Positions 1 to 5,459 of a stretch of 8,242 nucleotides of DNA are shown here, piece after piece (the stretch's first letter is position 1; each line of letters opens with the position of its first letter). Source of the DNA: DASPTH01 sp035623515 (lineage in GTDB: Bacteria > Actinomycetota > Acidimicrobiia > IMCC26256 > DASPTH01). The position numbers and the translations under genes were made by a program. Where the stretch lies: the NCBI GenBank assembly GCA_035623515.1, contig DASPTH010000238.1:1-8242 (forward strand). The letters run 5' to 3'. The notes below the pieces were generated by a model, which was given only the letters and a program-made list of their open reading frames with translations, searched no databases and was not told the DNA's origin.

Positions 1-1658
1 TCGTCGAGCACCAGGATCGGCGGGTTCACCAGGAGTGTGCGGGCGATAGCCAGCCGCTGGCGTTGCCCACCGGAGAGGGTGAAGCCGCGCTCGCCCACCA
101 CCGTGTCGTAGCCCTCGGGCAGGCGGCCGATGAACCCGGCCGCGCCGGCGGCCTCGGCGGCGGCGACGATCTCGTCGGTCGAGGCGTCGGGTCGCCCGTA
201 CGCGATGTTGTCCCGGATCGACACCGAGAAGAGGAACGGGTCGTCGAGCACCATGCCGATCTGGTGCCGCAGGCTCAGCAGCGTGACGTCGCGTACGTCC
301 TTGTCGTCGACACGCACCGCGCCGTCGGTGACGTCGTAGAAACGCGCGAGTAGCCGCGCCACCGTGGACTTCCCGGTGCCGGTACGGCCCACGAGGGCCA
401 CCGTCTCGCCGGGTCGCAGGCGGAGCTCGAAGTGTTCGAGCACTGGCGTGCCGTTCCCGTACACGAACGAGACATCGTCGAAGTGCACGTCGCCGCTGCA
501 CTCGACGAGGTCGACGGCGCCGGGACGGTCGACGACGTCGGGCTGCTCGTCGAGCACCTCGTAGATGCGGTTCGCCGACGCCGCGGCTCGCTGGCCCATC
601 ATCATCACGAAGCCGAGCTGCCGGAACGGCGGCACCATCAGCAGCACGTACGCGAGGACGGCCGTGATGTCACCGACGGTGGCCTGCCCGTTGATCGCCA
701 GGTAGCCGCCGTAGAGCAGCACGAGCGCCTGCCCGAGGCGAGGCAGGTTCTCCATCAAGGGCGCGAAGCGCGAACGGATGTTCGCCTGCTGCACATTGGA
801 CCACTCCGCGCGCTTCGCAGTGCTGGTGAGGAGGTTGAGTTGGTTCTCCTCGGCCGCGAACGACTTCACGACGCGAACACCCTGGATGTTCTCGTCGACG
901 ACGGTCGCGACATCGGCCAGCCGCGCCTGGATCAGCCATGACACCGGGAACATCTGCTTGCGCATCTTGATACCGGCAATGAAGACGAAAGGCATCGTCG
1001 CGAGCGCGACGAACGCGAGCGAGACGTTGATGGTGGCGATCTCGACGAAGGCCAGCACGACCACGCCGCACTGAACGAGGATGAACGGTGCCTGCGAGAG
1101 GTACATCTGCACCGCGCGGATGTCGGAGTTCGCGCGGCTGATGAGCTGACCCGACTGCACGCGGTCGTAGAAGGAGAACGACATGCGGCTCAAGTGCTCG
1201 TAGATGATGTTCCGAAGGTCGTACTCGATGCGGTAGGCGGTGTTCAGCAAGAACTTGCGTGAGAAGTAGATCGACGTACCGCGCAACAACCCGAGGATCA
1301 CGAGGATCCAGACGAAGTGGCTGAGCGGCGTGCCGCCCTTCTTCAGGCCCTTGTCGATCGCCTCGCCGACCACGCCCGGGATCGCCACCTGGAAGATCAA
1401 GCCGATGAACGAGATCACGAGCGACGCGATGAAGATCTTCTTGTGCGCCAGCACAATCGGCAGCGCGCGCTTCAACCACGACTTGCTGCGATCGGGGTCG
1501 ATGTTGCGACGCGGCGGGGGGTAGCGAGGGGTGACGCCGATGGGAACGAAGGGCGAGGTGACGTCCGCCCCGAACGCCGACTGGTCGACCTTCGGCTCCC
1601 GCCGCCGATGACCGTTGCTGCCGTTCGTGGACGCGCCGTTCGGGTGGACGGCGGTCAC
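1..1658 (-). CDS. ABC exporter half-transporter (membrane domain plus ATPase), 3' end outside window
   Basis: This is an MsbA/MDR-type exporter: six membrane helices fused to an ATPase domain, pumping an unknown substrate out of the cell as a dimer. I translated it from a GTG at 1658 to the window edge: 552 complete codons with no stop. A polar N-terminal extension of about 70 residues precedes the first membrane helix (about 73-95), and the membrane domain runs to about residue 345. The ATPase part shows an A-loop tyrosine (Y400), Walker A GRTGTGKST (424-432), signature LSGGQ (528-532) and the start of Walker B (ILVLD) at the edge. The residue after the Walker B aspartate begins GA, so Asp or Glu cannot be decided. 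The Q-loop reads MVLDDPFLF, with Asp472 where Gln is usual. The GTG overlaps the marR stop (GTGA), implying translational coupling and control by that regulator. Roughly 80-100 residues are missing. It may pair with a second half-transporter outside the window. Confidence 0.93.
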   Translation of the reverse strand, partial: MTAVHPNGASTNGSNGHRRREPKVDQSAFGADVTSPFVPIGVTPRYPPPRRNIDPDRSKSWLKRALPIVLAHKKIFIASLVISFIGLIFQVAIPGVVGEAIDKGLKKGGTPLSHFVWILVILGLLRGTSIYFSRKFLLNTAYRIEYDLRNIIYEHLSRMSFSFYDRVQSGQLISRANSDIRAVQMYLSQAPFILVQCGVVVLAFVEIATINVSLAFVALATMPFVFIAGIKMRKQMFPVSWLIQARLADVATVVDENIQGVRVVKSFAAEENQLNLLTSTAKRAEWSNVQQANIRSRFAPLMENLPRLGQALVLLYGGYLAINGQATVGDITAVLAYVLLMVPPFRQLGFVMMMGQRAAASANRIYEVLDEQPDVVDRPGAVDLVECSGDVHFDDVSFVYGNGTPVLEHFELRLRPGETVALVGRTGTGKSTVARLLARFYDVTDGAVRVDDKDVRDVTLLSLRHQIGMVLDDPFLFSVSIRDNIAYGRPDASTDEIVAAAEAAGAAGFIGRLPEGYDTVVGERGFTLSGGQRQRLAIARTLLVNPPILVLD

Positions 1659-2143
1659 GTGCCCGCTGCCTTGCGCTTCTCCTCGCGGAAGGTGTCGAGG
1701 GCGTGGTTCCACTGCTGCAGCGCCTCGATGGCGGCAGCGGCGCTGCTCGGGTCCTCGAGGTACGCGGCCACCTCGCCCAGCCGGGCGTCGACCGCGACCT
1801 CGGCGGCGCGCAGGAGGTCGACCCCGCTCGGGGTGAGCAGCAGGGTGAGGCGGCGGCGGTCCGCCGGGTCGGTCTGGCGCTCGACGAGGGCACGGGCGAC
1901 GAGGCCGTCGACGACCGCGGTGACGCTCGGCGGGCTCACGGCGAGCCGGTGCGCGAGCGCCGACGAGGCGCTCGATCCGTCACCGAGCAGCGACAGCACG
2001 CGGTACTGGGGCAGGGAGAGGTCGAGCGGGTCGAGCGCCTGCTCGACGTGCCGGGCGAGGCGGGCAAGGGCCCGCGCCGCCCCCGGCGGGACGCGGATGG
2101 CGAGGGTCGCGGAGGAGCCGCGCGCTCCCTTCCGAGGACTCAT
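1655..2143 (-). CDS. MarR-family transcriptional regulator
   Basis: This 162-residue protein has the MarR winged-helix layout: an N-terminal dimerisation helix (about 20-40), the segment LSLPQYRVLSLL, a recognition helix around residues 70-89 (SPPSVTAVVDGLVARALVER) and a wing with the family-typical DPADRRR at about 92-98, followed by C-terminal dimer helices. Length is normal for the family. The ATG at 2143 fits the domain start; I see no strong Shine-Dalgarno before it, and the leader from the proposed promoter would be only about 14 bases. The last bases overlap the exporter's GTG start, so the pair is probably co-transcribed. By analogy with other MarR-exporter pairs it likely represses its own operon until a small ligand binds; the ligand is unknown. 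Family assignment is firm, target and ligand are inference. Confidence 0.92.
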   Translation of the reverse strand: MSPRKGARGSSATLAIRVPPGAARALARLARHVEQALDPLDLSLPQYRVLSLLGDGSSASSALAHRLAVSPPSVTAVVDGLVARALVERQTDPADRRRLTLLLTPSGVDLLRAAEVAVDARLGEVAAYLEDPSSAAAAIEALQQWNHALDTFREEKRKAAGT

Positions 2144-2163
2144 AGTTCGACGCCCACATGGTT

Positions 2164-2192
2164 AGGGTATCGAAAGACTCCGGGCGCTGCAA
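2164..2192 (-). promoter_or_regulatory. Candidate promoter of the marR-exporter operon
   Basis: On the minus strand a TTGCAG (-35-like, 2187-2192) is followed after exactly 17 bases by TACCCT (-10-like, 2164-2169), which fits the TAnnnT pattern of actinobacterial sigma-70 promoters. Transcription would begin near 2157, about 14 bases before the marR ATG. A 5-bp inverted repeat, TTCGA at 2147-2151 and TCGAA at 2170-2174, brackets the -10 and could be part of a regulator site, although it is short. This is a pattern match only. Confidence 0.45.
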
Positions 2193-2216
2193 CCGTTCCC
2201 GGCAGTATGGCCCGAC

Positions 2217-2298
2217 GCGAGCGTGGCGGAACTGGCAGACGCGCCGGGTTTAGGTCCCGGTACCGAAAGGTGTGGGAGTTCGAGTCTCCCCGCTCGCA
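2217..2298 (+). tRNA. tRNA-Leu (anticodon UAG)
   Basis: The cloverleaf can be folded by hand. The acceptor stem is GCGAGCG (2217-2223) with CGCTCGC (2291-2297), a perfect 7 bp; the discriminator A is 2298. The D arm pairs GCG with CGC (2226-2228, 2240-2242) around an 11-base loop containing GG. The anticodon stem CCGGG/CCCGG (2244-2248, 2256-2260) holds the loop TTTAGGT, giving anticodon TAG at 2251-2253. The long variable arm ACC-GAAA-GGT (2262-2271) is the class II feature expected for leucine. The T arm GGGAG/CTCCC (2274-2278, 2286-2290) encloses TTCGAGT. The 3' CCA is not encoded: 2299-2301 read CCT, so nucleotidyltransferase must add it. It decodes CUA and probably other CUN codons. It is the only plus-strand gene here, and I could not find a convincing promoter; TATG near 2206 is a weak -10 candidate. 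Confidence 0.97.
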
Positions 2299-2307
2299 CC
2301 TGAATAC

Positions 2308-2376
2308 TCGGTCGCTCGCTGCGAGCCGGGACACCCGGCTCGCGGACGCTCGCTCCTGACTCTTCGGTCGCTCGCT
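2308..2376 (+). repeat. Short direct repeats downstream of the tRNA
   Basis: The 13-mer TCGGTCGCTCGCT occurs at 2308-2320 and again at 2364-2376, and a one-mismatch copy of its core, GGACGCTCGCT, lies between them at 2344-2354. Each copy contains CGCTCGC, identical to the 3' strand of the tRNA acceptor stem (2291-2297). The copies flank and partly overlap the base of the hairpin. Spacings are uneven (34 and 22 bases between core starts), so this is not a tandem or CRISPR array. Function unknown; it may be low-complexity drift in GC-rich intergenic DNA. Confidence 0.6.
2321..2343. terminator. Hairpin between convergent transcripts, probable bidirectional terminator
   Basis: GCGAGCCGGG (2321-2330) and CCCGGCTCGC (2334-2343) form a perfect 10-bp stem with the 3-base loop ACA. 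It lies 22 bases after the tRNA end on the plus strand and 48 bases after the last operon stop on the minus strand, where a shared terminator is expected. There is no T-run on either side, so it would be a non-canonical actinobacterial-type terminator or simply a 3'-end stabilising hairpin. Confidence 0.6.
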
Positions 2377-2391
2377 CGTCGCCGCGCCGGC

Positions 2392-2736
2392 CTACCTCTG
2401 CTTGCGCTTGCGGCGGCCGAAGCGGCCGCGCTTCTTCGACCCGAAGTCGCGCATGATGTCGGGAGCGGCCGCGTTCACGATGTCCTCGGCCTCGTCGAGG
2501 AGGGCGGCGACCTCGTCGCCCGCAGGCTCGGTCTCGGGCACGTCGTAGCCCTTCTCGAGCGAGCCCACCTGCCAGCCGGCGTCCATCATCCGCCGCGAGT
2601 AGCCCGGGCAGTCGTCGGGGCAGCGCCAGGGCGCCTCGGGCGCGAGGTCGATCCGGCACTTCCGCACGACCTCGCCGTTCGCGTACGTCCTGCTCTCGTA
2701 GTTCTTGCAGTCGACCCGCATCGGCATGCCCATCAT
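2392..2736 (-). CDS. Small four-cysteine protein of unknown function with basic C-terminal tail
   Basis: I cannot assign a function. From the ATG at 2736 it is 114 residues; in-frame ATGs at 2733, 2727 and 2721 are also possible, and the last (starting MRVDC) may be the true one, as no Shine-Dalgarno decides it. The N-terminal half is compact and looks conserved in style: MRVDCKNYESRTY, VVRKCRIDLAPEAPW, RCPDDCPGY. Its cysteines are C10, C27, C39 and C43, spaced as a possible metal site ending in a CPxxCP motif. The middle (about 70-95) is acidic with a predicted helix (AALLDEAEDIVN). The last 14 residues are strongly basic (KKRGRFGRRKRKQR), suggesting binding to nucleic acid or ribosome. No signal peptide or membrane segment is evident. 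It is the last gene of the operon, 29 bases after the preceding stop. From memory it resembles short conserved proteins of unknown function in Acidimicrobiia, which I could not check. Confidence 0.8.
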   Translation of the reverse strand: MMGMPMRVDCKNYESRTYANGEVVRKCRIDLAPEAPWRCPDDCPGYSRRMMDAGWQVGSLEKGYDVPETEPAGDEVAALLDEAEDIVNAAAPDIMRDFGSKKRGRFGRRKRKQR

Positions 2737-2765
2737 TTTGGCCGACCGGGACGTGTCGCCGCGGG

Positions 2766-3323
2766 TCAACCCAACCAGTCGGGAGCCTGCTCGAGCAGGT
2801 AGCGGCTGACCTCGAGGCAGCGGTCGAGCACCTCGCAGGACACCGCGTCCCCGTCGCGGATGTTGAGGAGCGAGACCGACTGGTGGGCCACGATCCGCAG
2901 GGAACGCTCGGGCGCGTCGGTGGCCTCGGGGATCGAGTCGATCGCCGAGACCTCGAGCGGCAGATCGGGCCCGCCGCGTGCGGCGAGCTCCGTGGCGAGG
3001 AGGAGCAGGTCGGGGCCTTGCGGGAGCGGCGGGAGCGCCCACGTGAAGTTGAGCGGGAAGTGGAAGTCGTCGGGCGGGTCCTCGAGGTCGGCGCGCTCGA
3101 TCACCGCGTCCTCGAACCCGAGCAGCACCCGCGGGTCGATCTCGAGCGACAGGTAGAGGTCGACGGGGCCCTCGCAGCCCTCCTCGGGATGCAGGTCGAC
3201 CTCCCAGTTCTGGCGCAGCGAGTAGCTCTCGACGAAGTGACGTTCGTCGTGCACGTGGAAGCCGTGCTCGACCGCGTGGTCCTTGAGATCCGCCACGAAT
3301 CCGGCGATGTCGATGACAGCCAT
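2766..3323 (-). CDS. Acidic protein of unknown function
   Basis: This 185-residue protein is not recognised. It is acidic and rich in Asp, Glu and Leu, with no signal peptide, membrane helix or obvious catalytic motif. The N-terminus has a helix carrying clustered histidines (H16, H20, H23, H25, H29), followed by predicted beta strands (WEVDLHPEEG, VDLYLSLEIDP) and a proline-rich middle (FPLNFTWALPPLPQGPDLL). The C-terminus looks helical (VLDRCLEVSRYLLEQAPDWL). The alternation suggests a soluble alpha/beta protein. The ATG at 3323 lies two bases after the rdgB stop (TAGAGATGG), so it is translated in the same operon, with only a weak AGAG as ribosome site. GC-rich third positions and a stop-free frame at a tight junction support it as a real gene. 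Its job is unknown; stable association with rdgB would hint at a housekeeping role. Confidence 0.85.
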   Translation of the reverse strand: MAVIDIAGFVADLKDHAVEHGFHVHDERHFVESYSLRQNWEVDLHPEEGCEGPVDLYLSLEIDPRVLLGFEDAVIERADLEDPPDDFHFPLNFTWALPPLPQGPDLLLLATELAARGGPDLPLEVSAIDSIPEATDAPERSLRIVAHQSVSLLNIRDGDAVSCEVLDRCLEVSRYLLEQAPDWLG

Positions 3324-3325
3324 CT

Positions 3326-3964
3326 CTATTGTGCCGTTTCACCACTTTCATCCAGCGCGTCGACGACGCGAAGGCCGTCTGCCAGCGTACGGAACGCCCG
3401 GCCGCGGTGCGAGAGGTCGTGCTTCTCCGCCGGGCTCATCTCGGCGAAGGTGCGGCCGTCGCCCTCGTCGGGCACGAACACCGGGTCGTACCCGAAACCT
3501 TCCGCGCCACGGGCAACTTCCGCGATCGTGCCGTCGACCGTCCCGAACGCGGCGACCTCGCGCCCGTCGGGGAAGCGGGCGATGGCAACGGTGGCAAAGC
3601 GCGCCGCGCGCCGCCCGGCCGGGACGCCGCGCAGGTGCTCCAGCAGCTTCGCCACGTTGTCGGCGTAGGTCGCGTCCTCGCCGGCGAACCGGGCGGACCG
3701 CACGCCGGGGGCACCCCCGAGGGCATCGACCTCGAGCCCGGTATCGTCGGCCACGGCGGGCAAACCCGTGGCGTCACACAGGGCGACCGCCTTCAACCGA
3801 GCGTTGTCCTCCAGCGTGACGCCCGTCTCCTCGACGTCGACGACGTCGCGCGGGCGGGGCACGAGGTCGACCTCGAGCCCCGAAGCCCCGAGAACCTCGG
3901 CGATCTCGCGCGCCTTGTCGGGATTCGCGGTGGCGAGCACGAGCCGCAGGCGGGCACGGCTCAC
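3326..3964 (-). CDS. rdgB: RdgB/HAM1 XTP/dITP pyrophosphatase
   Basis: This enzyme hydrolyses non-canonical purine triphosphates (dITP, XTP, ITP) to the monophosphate and pyrophosphate, keeping them out of DNA and RNA. The 212-residue product has the family landmarks: N-terminal LVLATANPDK (8-17) for phosphate binding, an acidic residue in the LEDNARLKA stretch (51-59), VADDTGLEVDALGGAPGVRSAR (71-92) with the catalytic Asp region, GFGYDPVF (156-163) for base recognition, and the C-terminal SHRGRAF (185-191). Length is typical (about 200). I chose the GTG at 3964 because it overlaps the rph stop (GTGA), has GGAG about ten bases upstream, and begins just before the conserved strand; the longer open frame upstream is only the shadow of rph. 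The rph-rdgB pairing is common in bacteria. Confidence 0.97.
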   Translation of the reverse strand: MSRARLRLVLATANPDKAREIAEVLGASGLEVDLVPRPRDVVDVEETGVTLEDNARLKAVALCDATGLPAVADDTGLEVDALGGAPGVRSARFAGEDATYADNVAKLLEHLRGVPAGRRAARFATVAIARFPDGREVAAFGTVDGTIAEVARGAEGFGYDPVFVPDEGDGRTFAEMSPAEKHDLSHRGRAFRTLADGLRVVDALDESGETAQ

Positions 3965-4704
3965 GTGCGGCGCGGCTCCGGCGGCACGGCGAGCATCTCG
4001 CGCTGCAGGTCGAAGATCTCGACGATCCCCTTCTCGGCGATCCCGAGCAGGTCGTCGAGCTCCGACCTCGAGAACGCGGTGCCCTCGGCCGTGCCCTGCA
4101 CCTCCACGAACCGCCCCTCGCCCGTCATCACCACGTTCATGTCGACCTCCGCCCGCACGTCCTCGGAGTAGTCGAGGTCGAGGTACGCGAGCGCGTCGAC
4201 GATGCCCACCGAGATCGCGCCGCACGTGTCGGTGATGGGGTGCGCCGCCATGCGGCCCGCCGCGACCAGGCGAGTGCACGCGTCGTGCAACGCGAGGTAC
4301 CCGCCGCAGATCGACGCGGTGCGCGTGCCGCCGTCGGCCTGGAGCACGTCGCAGTCGACCGTGATCTGGACCTCGCCCATGATCGTGAGGTCGGTCACGG
4401 CGCGCAGCGACCGGCCGACGAGGCGCTGGATCTCCTGCGTGCGACCCGAGAGCCGACCGCGCGCCGCTTCTCGTTCGTTGCGCTCCGACGTCGAGCCGGG
4501 CAGCATCGAGTACTCCGCGGTGACCCAGCCCCGGCCCTGGCCGCGCAGCCACGGCGGGATGCGCTCCTCGACCGACGCCGTGCACAGCACGACCGTGCTG
4601 CCGAAGCGCACGAGCATCGACCCGGCAGCGAACTCGGTGAAGTCGCGGGTGAACGTGACCGTCCGCAACTCGTCGGGCTCCCGCCCGTCGCGGCGGATGC
4701 CCAA
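3961..4704 (-). CDS. rph: Ribonuclease PH
   Basis: RNase PH is a phosphate-dependent 3'-5' exoribonuclease that trims extra nucleotides from tRNA 3' ends and also degrades structured RNA; it works as a hexameric ring in the cytoplasm. The 247-residue protein is full length and shows RRDGREPDELR (4-14), the block ERIPPWLRGQGRGWVTAEYS (47-66), GRTQEIQRLVGRSLRAV (87-103), DCDVLQADGGTRTASI (117-132) and LDYSEDVRAEVDMN (177-190) with the paired catalytic aspartates D182 and D188. The start is a TTG at 4704, directly after the TGA of the upstream hydrolase and in the same frame; no other start codon fits the conserved N-terminus. GGTGGT just upstream is the only Shine-Dalgarno candidate, so reinitiation by the same ribosome is likely. 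It overlaps rdgB by four bases. The nearby tRNA-Leu, lacking an encoded CCA, is the sort of substrate it trims. Confidence 0.97.
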   Translation of the reverse strand: MGIRRDGREPDELRTVTFTRDFTEFAAGSMLVRFGSTVVLCTASVEERIPPWLRGQGRGWVTAEYSMLPGSTSERNEREAARGRLSGRTQEIQRLVGRSLRAVTDLTIMGEVQITVDCDVLQADGGTRTASICGGYLALHDACTRLVAAGRMAAHPITDTCGAISVGIVDALAYLDLDYSEDVRAEVDMNVVMTGEGRFVEVQGTAEGTAFSRSELDDLLGIAEKGIVEIFDLQREMLAVPPEPRRT

Positions 4705-5433
4705 TCAGACCACCGTGACGAGGCCGGGTGTCGCGAGCGTGACGGGCGCTCCGTACGCTTCGGCGCCCTCCTTCGCCGTCTCGTCCGGGTCGTTGAGCGG
4801 CCAGAGGTGGGTGAGGATCAACCGCTGCGCCTGCGCCTCGCGCGCGGCCGCCCCGGCCTGCCGCGCCGACAGGTGGATCGGCGCGGGACGGTTCGCGTGC
4901 AGGTACGTGGCCTCCGACAACACGAGGTCGGCGCCCGGCTCGAACGCGCCGACCGTCCAGGCCGGTCCGGTGTCGGCCGTGTAGATCATGCGCTTGCCGT
5001 CGGCCCGTGCCTCGATCGCGTACGTGGGCGGCGGATGATCGGTGCGCGAGAAGTTGAGTGCGACGTCGCCGATCTTCGCGCAGTCGCCGTCACCCACGGC
5101 GTTCCACTCGAAGGTGTTGCCGAAGTCGTGCACGAGCGACAGCAGGAAGTCTTCGAGGCCCTCGGGCGCGAACACCGGCAGGTTCTCGATCTCGAGGCCG
5201 TAGCGCAGGAGCACGTGCAAGCCGTAGATGTCGACACAGTGGTCGGGATGGCCGTGGGTGAGGACGACTGCGGTGAGCTCCTCCATCTCGAGGTGTTGCT
5301 GGAGGTGCCCGAAGGTGCCGTTGCCGCAGTCGACCCAGATCGAGGTGTCGCCCGACTGGAGGAGATAGCCGCTGCAGGCAGCGCCTCCCGGGCCGCCGAA
5401 CGAGCCCGAGCAGCCGAGCACCGTCAATTCCAC
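4705..5433 (-). CDS. Metallo-beta-lactamase-fold hydrolase, Rv1339-like (putative cyclic-nucleotide phosphodiesterase)
   Basis: This 242-residue protein has the metallo-beta-lactamase fold with a complete binuclear metal site: THGHPDH (59-65; H60, H62, D64, H65), H133 in RTDHPPP, D154 in YTADTGP and H209 in LTHLWP. H187 in IHLSARQAG resembles the RNase Z-type histidine. The N-terminus LTVLGCSGS (3-11) starts the first strand. It is shorter than RNase Z and lacks room for its long exosite arm. Position between murI and rph matches M. tuberculosis Rv1339, reported as an atypical cAMP phosphodiesterase, so that activity is the best guess; an RNA 3'-processing role is an alternative given the rph neighbour. 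The GTG at 5433 follows GAGGGAG by seven bases. It ends in TGA immediately before the rph TTG, in the same reading frame. No signal peptide; cytoplasmic. Confidence 0.92.
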   Translation of the reverse strand: MELTVLGCSGSFGGPGGAACSGYLLQSGDTSIWVDCGNGTFGHLQQHLEMEELTAVVLTHGHPDHCVDIYGLHVLLRYGLEIENLPVFAPEGLEDFLLSLVHDFGNTFEWNAVGDGDCAKIGDVALNFSRTDHPPPTYAIEARADGKRMIYTADTGPAWTVGAFEPGADLVLSEATYLHANRPAPIHLSARQAGAAAREAQAQRLILTHLWPLNDPDETAKEGAEAYGAPVTLATPGLVTVV

Positions 5434-5440
5434 CGAAACG

Positions 5441-5447
5441 CTCCCTC
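5441..5447 (-). promoter_or_regulatory. Strong ribosome binding site of the MBL-fold hydrolase gene
   Basis: On the minus strand GAGGGAG lies seven bases before the GTG at 5433. It is the clearest Shine-Dalgarno of the operon and fixes this start codon. It sits in the 26-base gap after murI, one of the few junctions without overlap, so this gene (and rph behind it) may be translated independently of murI. Confidence 0.7.
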
Positions 5448-5459
5448 AGTCCTGATCGA

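Noticed and set aside
670..1893. Minus-strand open frame of 407 codons
   Set aside because: It overlaps marR and the exporter in another frame; the exporter frame contains membrane helices and ATPase motifs, this one does not.
2308..2376. CRISPR-like repeat array
   Set aside because: Only two exact copies and one imperfect copy of 11-13 bases, unevenly spaced and overlapping a hairpin; no cas genes.
2217..2391. tRNA-Leu as an integration (att) site
   Set aside because: No integrase, no long direct copy of the tRNA 3' end and no foreign-looking genes nearby; only short heptamer similarity is present.
2392..3351. Single 319-codon frame covering both unknown proteins
   Set aside because: Its N-terminal two thirds is an out-of-frame shadow (Arg/Pro/Ala-rich) of the 185-residue acidic protein; only the C-terminal part from the ATG cluster near 2736 looks like real protein.
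3326..4585. Extended 419-residue version of rdgB
   Set aside because: The extra N-terminal part is a frame-shifted shadow of rph. The GTG at 3964, overlapping the rph stop, gives the normal family length.
4705..4707. TGA as a selenocysteine codon or a split single gene
   Set aside because: Both flanking proteins are complete with normal N- and C-termini, and no selenocysteine insertion hairpin stands out after the TGA; a normal stop is simpler.
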